Below are positions 25,556-32,086 of a stretch of DNA of 64,000 bases, in pieces; the first letter of the stretch is position 1, and each line of letters starts with the position of its first letter. Under the pieces are notes generated by a model. The model was not told the DNA's origin and did not search any database. It worked only from the letters and a program-made list of their open reading frames with translations. The stretch spans positions 962,821 to 1,026,820 of the forward strand of contig NZ_STGC01000002.1 of NCBI RefSeq assembly GCF_005222805.1. The letters are read 5' to 3'. Source of the stretch: Devosia sp. FKR38 (GTDB lineage: Bacteria > Pseudomonadota > Alphaproteobacteria > Rhizobiales > Devosiaceae). Both the position numbers and the translations under genes were made by a program.

Positions 25556-26030
25556 GGACCAGCACCCAATGCGTGCCATAGGTGGAGCTGCCGCTGAAGG
25601 TGGCGGCAATGCCGGCGCGGGTGGCGTCGGTGGTGAGGCCCGCCGCATCAGCCGGATTGTTGCGCCAGCCCGAGAAGGTCTCGGCGAAGGTGGCATAGCC
25701 GGCACTCAGCTTCATGCCGGCCAGTTCCTGCGGCGTCTTGGGCGGGGTGCCGGTGCTGGCATATTGATTGGCCAGCGCCTGGGCCGTGCCATCCAGGCCC
25801 GCATCATGGGTCAGAGGCGCCAGGCCGCGCGTGGCGCGGAAGGCGTTGATCATGCCAATGGCCTGGTCGGCGTCGAGCCGGGCGCCGGGCTGGTCCATAC
25901 GGGCCGAGAGGGCCGGCGCCAGTGCGCCGCCGGTGCTGGGGCCGCCCATCGAGCAGGCGGCGAGCGTGAGGCCGGCAACAAGGGCTGCGATGGGCAGAAT
26001 GGCCGGCTGGAAGAGGCGCGAAACGGTCAT
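25545..26030 (-). CDS. CAP-domain (SCP-like) lipoprotein
   Basis: A 161-residue envelope protein with a lipobox LTLAAC (lipidated Cys at residue 26) and a CAP/SCP fold: AIGMINAFRATRGLAPLTHD opens it and YGTHWVLVLD closes it. Bacterial CAP proteins have been linked to cell-wall or membrane roles, but the biochemical function is not settled. It precedes and overlaps tusA, probably by compact gene packing rather than a functional link. Confidence 0.82.
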   Translation of the reverse strand: MTVSRLFQPAILPIAALVAGLTLAACSMGGPSTGGALAPALSARMDQPGARLDADQAIGMINAFRATRGLAPLTHDAGLDGTAQALANQYASTGTPPKTPQELAGMKLSAGYATFAETFSGWRNNPADAAGLTTDATRAGIAATFSGSSTYGTHWVLVLDR

Positions 26031-26238
26031 GGAGCAATCCTGATGCGAAGGGGAGCCTGCCGGTTAGTGGCGCAGCAAGGCCAAATCATGGTGGCGCATG
26101 CTAATTGCTCCGGGCTGCAGATGCCTTAACGCCAGAACGAATTGTCCTTGCCTTGCCCGGCGGGCTCGCACTACAACTGCGCCAGTTATTTTGTATCCCG
26201 ATTTAATTCGGTCCCCGCCCCAGCGAGCCCCCGTCGTC

Positions 26239-27450
26239 ATGAAGACCGCCGACCCCGAACTGATGCGGGCGATCAACCGCTTTCTTGTGCTCGACACCAT
26301 CCGTCGCCGCGGCGCCATCGCCCGGGTGGAGATCGGCGAGCGCACGGACCTGTCGGCGACCACGGTGTCGGCCATCACCGCCTCGCTGCTCGATGATGGC
26401 TTGATCACCATCCAGCATGAGGGCGACATCCGCAGCCAGACGCTGCGCGGGCGTCCCCGCGTCATGCTGGCGCTCAATCCCGAGGCGGCGTGGGTGGTGG
26501 GCGCCAAGCTGGCCGCCAACCGTATTGTCTTTGTCGCCACCAATTTCCAGGGCGACGTGCTGGCCAGCCTGACGCTGCCCGTGCGGGTGGACCGGCTGCC
26601 CACCGAGGTCATTGTCGATCTGGTGGAAGATGGCGTGCGCCGCTGCGTGCGCGACGCCGGGCTGGGGCTCAACCAGATCAATACCATCGCCCTGTCGCTG
26701 CCCGGCATCATCGAGCATGGCACCGGCAAGGTGCTGTCGAGCGGCGTGCTGCGCGACGCCGATGTGTCGCTGCATGCCGCCGTCGCCAGCCGGCTGGGGA
26801 TTGCGACAATCGTCGAGAGCGATGCCAATGCCATCACCATGGCCGAGCACTGGTTCGGCCAGGCGCGCGATCTCGATGATTTCGTGCTGGTCGCCATCGA
26901 AGAGACGCTGGGCCTGGGCGTGATGCACGGCGGTCAGCTGTTCCGCGGGGCGCGCGGGCTCAGTCTGACGCTGGGCGACATGATCATGGGCGCCGGCGGC
27001 GACAATGCCATCAAGCTGGCGGACCTGGCCAGTGAGCGCGCCATCGTCAATGGCAGCCACAGTGATCCGGGCCTGGCCGAAGCTATGCAGCTCGGTCAGG
27101 GCATGGTGCAGGTGCGCCACCGTATCGAGGCGGGCGATGACACGCTGCGCAGTGCTGCGGCACGGGCGGGAGCTGCGCTGGGCATTGCCATGGCCAATCT
27201 GGTGGCGCTGTTCGCGCCCCATCGCGTCATTGTGGTGGGGTCGAGCCTGGCGCTGGGCGAGCATCTGCTGGCGCCGCTGCGTCAGGCTTTCGCCAATGCC
27301 ATTCCGGCGCCATTGGCCCGGCTGGCCGAAATCGTCATCGACGAGGCCGATGACAACACCTGGGCGCGCGGCGCTGCGGCGGTGGCGCTGGGCGAACTCT
27401 ATGGCTCGCCCTGGGGCACAACCGGTCCGGCGCGCCGGGCCGCCCAATAA
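26239..27450 (+). CDS. ROK-family transcriptional regulator
   Basis: A 403-residue NagC/XylR-type regulator. The first ~75 residues are a winged helix-turn-helix (RTDLSATTVSAITASLLDDG), followed by two ROK/actin-like lobes with LSLPGIIEHGTGKVL and SDANAITMAEHW. The cysteine-rich zinc motif of ROK kinases is absent, consistent with a sugar-responsive repressor rather than a kinase. The ThuA-domain gene begins 52 bp downstream on the same strand and is its likely partner in sugar metabolism. ATG 26239 has only a weak ribosome site. Confidence 0.88.
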   Translation: MKTADPELMRAINRFLVLDTIRRRGAIARVEIGERTDLSATTVSAITASLLDDGLITIQHEGDIRSQTLRGRPRVMLALNPEAAWVVGAKLAANRIVFVATNFQGDVLASLTLPVRVDRLPTEVIVDLVEDGVRRCVRDAGLGLNQINTIALSLPGIIEHGTGKVLSSGVLRDADVSLHAAVASRLGIATIVESDANAITMAEHWFGQARDLDDFVLVAIEETLGLGVMHGGQLFRGARGLSLTLGDMIMGAGGDNAIKLADLASERAIVNGSHSDPGLAEAMQLGQGMVQVRHRIEAGDDTLRSAAARAGAALGIAMANLVALFAPHRVIVVGSSLALGEHLLAPLRQAFANAIPAPLARLAEIVIDEADDNTWARGAAAVALGELYGSPWGTTGPARRAAQ

Positions 27451-27501
27451 TTCCAAACCGTCCGGCACGGCGCCGGTGTGCAATATTTGAGGAGAATTGC
27501 C

Positions 27502-28143
27502 ATGCGTGAAGCACTGATTGTCTGGGGCGGCTGGAGCGGCCACGAGCCGGAGCAATGCGCCCGCATCATCAAGGGCTGGCTGGAAGAAGACGGCTTCAAG
27601 GTCTATCTGGAAGACACCACCGAAGCCTTTGCCGATCCGGCGATCAAGGATCTCAGCCTGATCGTGCCGATCTTCACCATGAGCAAGATCGAGAAGGAAG
27701 AAGTCGCCAATCTGACCGCAGCGGTCGAGGGTGGCGTCGGCCTGGGCGGCCACCATGGCGGCATGGGCGATGCCTTCCGCGATGCGGTGGACTATCAGTT
27801 CATGGTGGGCGGCCAGTGGGTGGCGCACCCGGGCAATATCATCGACTACCGCGTCGACATCACCCGGCCGGACGATCCGGTGATGGCGGGGCTCTCGAGC
27901 TTCCCCTACCATTCCGAGCAATACTACATGCATGTCGACCCCTCCAATGAGGTGCTGGCGACCACGACCTTCACCGGCGAGCACGCCAGCTGGATCGATG
28001 GCGTCACCATGCCGGTGGTGTGGAAGCGCAAGCATGGCAAGGGTCGAGTGTTCTATTCGGCGCTGGGCCATGTCTCGTCCGAATTCGCCGTGCCGGAGAT
28101 GGCCGCCATCCTGCGCCGCGGGCTCAACTGGGCCGCACGCTGA
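27502..28143 (+). CDS. ThuA-domain (trehalose-utilisation-like) protein
   Basis: A 213-residue ThuA protein with a glutamine-amidotransferase-like fold. ALIVWGGWSGHEPEQ opens the domain; GGVGLGGHHGGMGDAFRD and HGKGRVFYSALGH are family segments. ThuA in rhizobia takes part in catabolism of trehalose and related disaccharides, by oxidation to 3-keto sugars. ATG 27502 follows GAGGAG. It lies behind the ROK regulator and ends in a perfect terminator, so this is a two-gene unit. Confidence 0.85.
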   Translation: MREALIVWGGWSGHEPEQCARIIKGWLEEDGFKVYLEDTTEAFADPAIKDLSLIVPIFTMSKIEKEEVANLTAAVEGGVGLGGHHGGMGDAFRDAVDYQFMVGGQWVAHPGNIIDYRVDITRPDDPVMAGLSSFPYHSEQYYMHVDPSNEVLATTTFTGEHASWIDGVTMPVVWKRKHGKGRVFYSALGHVSSEFAVPEMAAILRRGLNWAAR

Positions 28144-28153
28144 TCCAGTCTTG

Positions 28154-28186
28154 CGGCGCGCCTTTGGGCGCGCCGTTTTTTCTTTT
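28154..28186 (+). terminator. Rho-independent terminator after the ThuA gene
   Basis: CGGCGCGCC (28154-28162), loop TTTG, CGCGCC-ending complement (28167-28175) form a perfect 9-bp stem followed by TTTTTTCTTTT. Confidence 0.93.
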
Positions 28187-28198
28187 GGCCGCGCAAAC

Positions 28199-28212
28199 TT
28201 GACCTGCATCAA
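28199..28212. promoter_or_regulatory. FNR/FixK-type box
   Basis: TTGAC-CTGC-ATCAA matches the CRP/FNR-class consensus TTGAY-N4-RTCAA used by FnrL and FixK in alphaproteobacteria. It lies 53 bp upstream of the SDR start codon and directly after the ThuA terminator, so it can only serve the downstream group (SDR, host-attachment-like protein, cytochrome c). Confidence 0.55.
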
Positions 28213-28265
28213 GGTGCGCCGAAGCCCCCGGCCCTAGACTAGCTCTGCAACATGCGGAGGCAGTC

Positions 28266-29021
28266 ATGCAGATCAAGGACAAGGTAGCCGTGGTGACCGG
28301 GGCAGGGTCGGGCATTGGCCTGGCCATCGCCCGGCTGTTCGTGGCCGAGGGGGCCAAGGTCATCGCCGTGGACTGGCACGCCCCGGCGATTGAGGCGGCA
28401 GTGCGCGACATCGGCGGCTCAATCGTGGGCATGACGGGCAATGTGGCCGAAGAGGCCGATTGCATCGCCATGATCGACCGCGCCATTGCCGAATTCGGGC
28501 GCATCGACATCCTGGTCAACAATGCCGGCGTGATGGATCTGTTCGCCTCGGTGGCCGAGGTCGACAATGCCACCTGGCGCCGCTGCATGGCGGTGAACCT
28601 GGATGGCCCGATGTATGCCATGCGCCGGGCCGTGCCGCTGATGCTGGCCCAGGGCCGCGGCTCGATCGTCAATATTGCCTCGGTGGCGGCCATTGGCGGC
28701 GGCGCGGCGGGCGCAGCCTATACCGCGTCCAAGCATGGGCTGATTGGCCTGACCAAAAGCACGGCCTATCAATACGCCAAGGACGGCTTGCGCTGCAACG
28801 CCCTGGCCGTCGGCGGGGTCACCACCAACATCATGGACAGTGTCGACGCCAGCGCGCTCGACCAGGCGGCGCTGGCGCGGCTTGGCCCCTATCACGCCAG
28901 CAATCCGGGCATGCTCGAACCCATCGATATCGCCCAGGCCGTGCTCTTCCTCGCCTCCGATGCGGCGCGTCACCTTAATGGCGCCGTGCTTCCGGTCGAT
29001 AAGGGCTGGAGCGCAGCCTGA
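28266..29021 (+). CDS. Short-chain dehydrogenase/reductase
   Basis: A classical SDR of 251 residues. TGAGSGIGLAIARLF is the cofactor glycine motif, NNAGV the NNAG motif, and the catalytic set is Ser in VNIASVAA, then YTASKHG (Tyr/Lys). An acidic residue after beta-2 (VIAVDWH) suggests NAD preference. C-terminal DAARHLNGAVLPVDKGWSA is family-typical. ATG 28266 follows GGAGG. An FNR/FixK-type box lies upstream. The substrate is not predictable. Confidence 0.9.
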   Translation: MQIKDKVAVVTGAGSGIGLAIARLFVAEGAKVIAVDWHAPAIEAAVRDIGGSIVGMTGNVAEEADCIAMIDRAIAEFGRIDILVNNAGVMDLFASVAEVDNATWRRCMAVNLDGPMYAMRRAVPLMLAQGRGSIVNIASVAAIGGGAAGAAYTASKHGLIGLTKSTAYQYAKDGLRCNALAVGGVTTNIMDSVDASALDQAALARLGPYHASNPGMLEPIDIAQAVLFLASDAARHLNGAVLPVDKGWSAA

Positions 29022-29088
29022 CTTTTTGCGGCGCGGGATCCATCCCGCGCCGGCTGCCGATTTTCCTCACCAAACTCGGAGACGACTG

Positions 29089-29487
29089 ATGATGCTACCC
29101 AAGGGCACGACCGTTGCTGTCGCCGACGGCGAGAAGCTGAACCTGTTCCGCAATGCCGGCGACGAAGCCGAGCTCAAGCTCGCCCCGCTCGAGCACGCCC
29201 ATGTCGGCGATGCCCATGCCAGTGGCTCGCGCCAGACCACTTCGGGCAATCCCGATCCCAGCCAGGCCAGCGAAGATGGCTTTTCGGCCGGCATCGTTGG
29301 TTTCCTCAACAAGGAAGCGCTCGAAGGTCGGATCGCCGGTCTGGTCATCATCGCAGCGCCGCGGGCGCTGGGCGAGATGCGCAAGCACTACCACAAGACC
29401 CTCTCCGCCAAGCTCCTGGGCGAGATCGCCAAGGATCTGACCGGGCATGCGGTGGGCGATGTGGAAGCGGCGATCCGGGGCGCATGA
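29089..29487 (+). CDS. Host-attachment family protein (baeRF-type)
   Basis: A 132-residue protein of the so-called host attachment family related to eukaryotic-release-factor-like (baeRF) domains: LPKGTTVAVADGEKLNLFRN at the start, a central SGNPDPSQASEDGFSAGIVG, and IIAAPRALGEMRKHYHKTLS near the end. The family name comes from early annotation; a ribosome-related or stress role is more likely than host attachment. ATG 29089 (a second ATG follows at 29092) has GGAG upstream. Its stop overlaps the start of the cytochrome gene (ATGA). Confidence 0.82.
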   Translation: MMLPKGTTVAVADGEKLNLFRNAGDEAELKLAPLEHAHVGDAHASGSRQTTSGNPDPSQASEDGFSAGIVGFLNKEALEGRIAGLVIIAAPRALGEMRKHYHKTLSAKLLGEIAKDLTGHAVGDVEAAIRGA

Positions 29488-29889
29488 GCGTGTCCCGACT
29501 GTTTGGCGTCCTGCTGGCGGGCAGTCTTGTCCCGCTGGCGGGCGCCAGCCTGGCGCTGGCCCAGGAGGCTGATCCGGTCGCTGTTGGTCGCGGCATGGTG
29601 GAGATGTACTGCGCCGATTGCCACGCCACCGGGCCCCACCGGCGACAGTCCGCTGGCCCAGGCGCCGCATTTCCGCGATCTCTATCTGCGCTATGACGTG
29701 CAGGATCTGAGCGAGGCGCTGGTGGAGGGCATTGTGACGGCCCATCCGGAAATGCCGCAGTTCGAGTTCGATCCCGACCAGGCGGCCGCCATCGTGGCCT
29801 ATCTCGAAACGCTCGAACCGGTCCCGCCCGCGGGCAGCCGCATCCGCCGCGATCACATCGCGCCCAGCCCGCCGTCCGTGCTACGCTGA
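29484..29889 (+). pseudogene. Monohaem cytochrome c gene with a one-base frameshift
   Basis: The frame from ATG 29484 encodes a signal peptide (SLVPLAGASLALA) and the haem site MYCADCHATGP, then goes out of register and stops at 29696. A frame one base over resumes the protein with GDSPLAQAPHFRDLYLRYD and the likely methionine ligand in TAHPEMPQFEF, ending at 29889. Removing one C from the run CCCC at 29634-29637 restores a 134-residue periplasmic cytochrome c. It is therefore either a recent inactivation or a homopolymer sequencing error. The gene overlaps the preceding gene by 4 bp and may share the FNR-like control. Confidence 0.85.
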
Positions 29890-29977
29890 TCCCGGCCCGG
29901 CCATCTGCCCATTGCAGGCGGCCGCAGGCCTCAGCGCGATGCCGTCCAGGGGATTGGCGGGTAGTGTGTGAGCGGGG

Positions 29978-30054
29978 TGGTGATCTCGGCGGGATTCGAA
30001 CCCACGACCCCAGGATTAGGAATCCTGTGCTCTATCCAACTGAGCTACGAGACC
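29978..30054 (-). tRNA. tRNA-Arg (anticodon CCT)
   Basis: A 77-nt tRNA on the minus strand beginning GGTCTCGTAGCTCAG. The acceptor pairs with CGAGATC with one G-U, the anticodon loop TTCCTAA gives CCT (AGG codons), the T-loop is TTCGAAT, and CCA is encoded. No duplicated 3' fragment was seen, so there is no sign of an island here. Confidence 0.95.
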
Positions 30055-30111
30055 ACGGCTTTTCGATAGCAAATCGGGAGTCGCAGCGAAACCCCGTTTG
30101 CGGTCGCTGGA

Positions 30112-30570
30112 TCAATGCTGATGCCGTGCCCCATGCGGATGCGCGTGGCCTGTGCCGTCCGGCGTCCAGTCCCTGGTGAGATCGGCGACCGAAATGCCCG
30201 CCAATTGCTGCTCGAAATGCTGGCGCGCCTGGGCCAGGGCGTCCAGCGTGGCGCGATTGGCGGCGCGGGCAAGCTGGCAGGTGGTGTCGTCATCGTCGCT
30301 GCCGATGGCAAACAGCGCCGGCGAGCCCAGCGCGGTATAGATATCGAGCAGCGAAATCCCGGCCAGCGGCCGCGCCAGGGTCCAGCCGCCGCCATGGCCC
30401 TTGCTGGCCGCGACAATGCCGGCCTCGCGCAGCCCACCCATGGTGCGGCGCACCACCGAGGCATTGGTGCCCAGCATGGTGGCCAACATGTCCGAGGTGG
30501 CCGGGCCCGCCATCTGCTCGAGATGCAGCAGGGCGTGCAGCACACGGGGCAGGCGGCTGTCATGGCGCAT
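30112..30570 (-). CDS. Rrf2-family transcriptional regulator with His-rich tail
   Basis: A 152-residue Rrf2 winged-helix regulator: ATSDMLATMLGTNASVVRRT is the recognition helix region and SKGHGGGWTLARPLAGISLL the wing. Only one cysteine (DDTTCQLA) is present, so it lacks the three-cysteine Fe-S cluster of IscR/NsrR and belongs to the thiol-type or non-cluster group. The last residues HAHPHGARHQH contain five histidines and could bind metal, which is unusual. It is divergent from the MFS gene at 30781, its likely target. Confidence 0.87.
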   Translation of the reverse strand: MRHDSRLPRVLHALLHLEQMAGPATSDMLATMLGTNASVVRRTMGGLREAGIVAASKGHGGGWTLARPLAGISLLDIYTALGSPALFAIGSDDDDTTCQLARAANRATLDALAQARQHFEQQLAGISVADLTRDWTPDGTGHAHPHGARHQH

Positions 30571-30780
30571 GGGCGGGGTCTCCAGGGTGCTGAGGGCGTC
30601 GGGTCATGGCGCATCTGGTGATATAGGAGCCGGCCGGACTGCGCCACCATGCGGCGCGGTCGCGGTCCCTGGTGCGCCCCAGGCCCTTGGGCCCATTCGC
30701 AAGAAAATCGCTGACGATTGTCGATCTGGCTCGCGCTCATGCGTCGGCGCTATGATGGGATCATGGCGAGGGGCCAGACA

Positions 30781-32010
30781 ATGGAAAGACACTATGGTTG
30801 GGTGATCGTCGCCGCAGGCGCCGTGATCACCTGTGTGGCGGCAGGATCGATGTTCGCGCTGCCGGTCTATCTGCAACCGATTGCCGATGACACCGGCTGG
30901 ACGCGGGCCGGGATTTCCGGCGCCATGACGCTGGGCTTTGTGGTGATGGGCATCGCCGGGTTCTTCTGGGGCACGCTCAGCGATCGCATTGGGGCCCGCC
31001 CGGTGCTGTTGATCGCCACGCTGCTGCTCGGCCTGGGCCTGCTGCTCTCCAGCCGCGCCAGCAGCCTTTTGATGTTCCAGCTGTCCTATGGCGGGTTGAT
31101 CGGGGCGGCGGGCGGGGCCTTCTTTGCGCCGCTGATGGCCACCACCATCGGCTGGTTCGACAAGCACCGCAGTCTGGCCGTTTCGCTGGTCTCCATCGGC
31201 GGGGGCGTTGCGCCCATGGTTGTCACGCCGCTGGCCAGCATCCTGATCGAGCAGATCGGCTGGCGCAGCGCCATGTTCTGGATTGCTTTGGGCGCCGCAG
31301 CGATCATCGCGCCGCTGGCGCTGCTGGTGCGTCCGGCGCCGGCTGCCGCTGTGGGAGGCGCCGCCGATCCCGCGGCCGCTGCTCTTCCAGCGGAGGGTTC
31401 GCCCCTGACCGATCGGCTCGGTGCCATCATGCGCACGCCGCAGTTCATCGTTCTGGCCGGCACGTTCTTTCTGTGTTGCGCCGCCCATTCCGGGCCGATC
31501 TTTCACACCGTCAGCTATGCCATGCTGTGTGGCGCGACGCCGCTGGCGGCGGCCAGCATCTATAGTGTGGAGGGCGTGGCGGGCCTGTTTGGCCGGCTGT
31601 TCTTTGGTCTCACGGCCGACCGTCTCGGGGTCAAGCGGGTGATCGTGGGAGGCCTGCTGCTGCAAGCGGCCGGCATCTTCACCTATATCTATGTCGGAGA
31701 ACTGCGCGATTTCTATCTGCTCGCGGCCGTGCTGGGCATGGCCTATGGCGGGGTCATGCCGCTCTATGGCGTGCTGGCGCGCGACTATTTCCCCGCCCAT
31801 GTCATGGGCACGGTGCTGGGCGGCATCACCATGACCTCCTCGATCGGCATGGCCTTTGGCCCGGTGGGCGGCGGCTGGATCTTTGATAGCTTCGGGGATT
31901 ACCACTGGCTCTACATCAGTTCGGCTGCCATTGGCCTGGCCGCCGCCGCGCTGGCCCTGGCCTTTCCACAGCCGGCGCGGCCGTCCGAGCCCGTGCCGCA
32001 GCCGGCCTGA
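30781..32010 (+). CDS. MFS transporter
   Basis: A 409-residue major facilitator with twelve helices. The loop 2-3 motif is GTLSDRIGARPVLL; the second half starts at about residue 215 after an Ala/Pro-rich cytoplasmic linker. The sequence resembles the monocarboxylate/oxalate-formate-antiporter-like group, so an organic acid substrate is plausible but unproven. ATG 30781 (MERHYGWVIV) follows GAGGGG; in-frame ATG codons at 30763 and 30718 are less well placed. Divergent from the Rrf2 regulator. Confidence 0.87.
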   Translation: MERHYGWVIVAAGAVITCVAAGSMFALPVYLQPIADDTGWTRAGISGAMTLGFVVMGIAGFFWGTLSDRIGARPVLLIATLLLGLGLLLSSRASSLLMFQLSYGGLIGAAGGAFFAPLMATTIGWFDKHRSLAVSLVSIGGGVAPMVVTPLASILIEQIGWRSAMFWIALGAAAIIAPLALLVRPAPAAAVGGAADPAAAALPAEGSPLTDRLGAIMRTPQFIVLAGTFFLCCAAHSGPIFHTVSYAMLCGATPLAAASIYSVEGVAGLFGRLFFGLTADRLGVKRVIVGGLLLQAAGIFTYIYVGELRDFYLLAAVLGMAYGGVMPLYGVLARDYFPAHVMGTVLGGITMTSSIGMAFGPVGGGWIFDSFGDYHWLYISSAAIGLAAAALALAFPQPARPSEPVPQPA

Positions 32011-32037
32011 GCGCCGCGTGGCATGCCCAATCAAGCA

Positions 32038-32066
32038 AAAGGCCGGCTCAATGAGCCGGCCTTTTT
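32038..32066. terminator. Terminator between MFS and GH3 genes
   Basis: AAAGGCCGGCTC, loop AAT, GAGCCGGCCTTTTT forms an 11-12 bp stem with a T-run on the plus strand and an A-rich left flank, so it can serve both convergent genes. Confidence 0.9.
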
Positions 32067-32086
32067 CGGCCCGCGATGCGCTTGCG

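Noticed and set aside
26203..28212. 669-codon minus-strand open frame
   Set aside because: Antisense to the ROK and ThuA genes, both with clear families.
29031..29052. Terminator after the SDR gene
   Set aside because: GGCGCGGGAT/ATCCCGCGCC is a perfect hairpin, but no U-tract follows and the next gene is close, so read-through is more likely.
29978..30054. Second tRNA-associated island at tRNA-Arg
   Set aside because: No duplicate of the tRNA 3' end was found on either side and the neighbours are ordinary.
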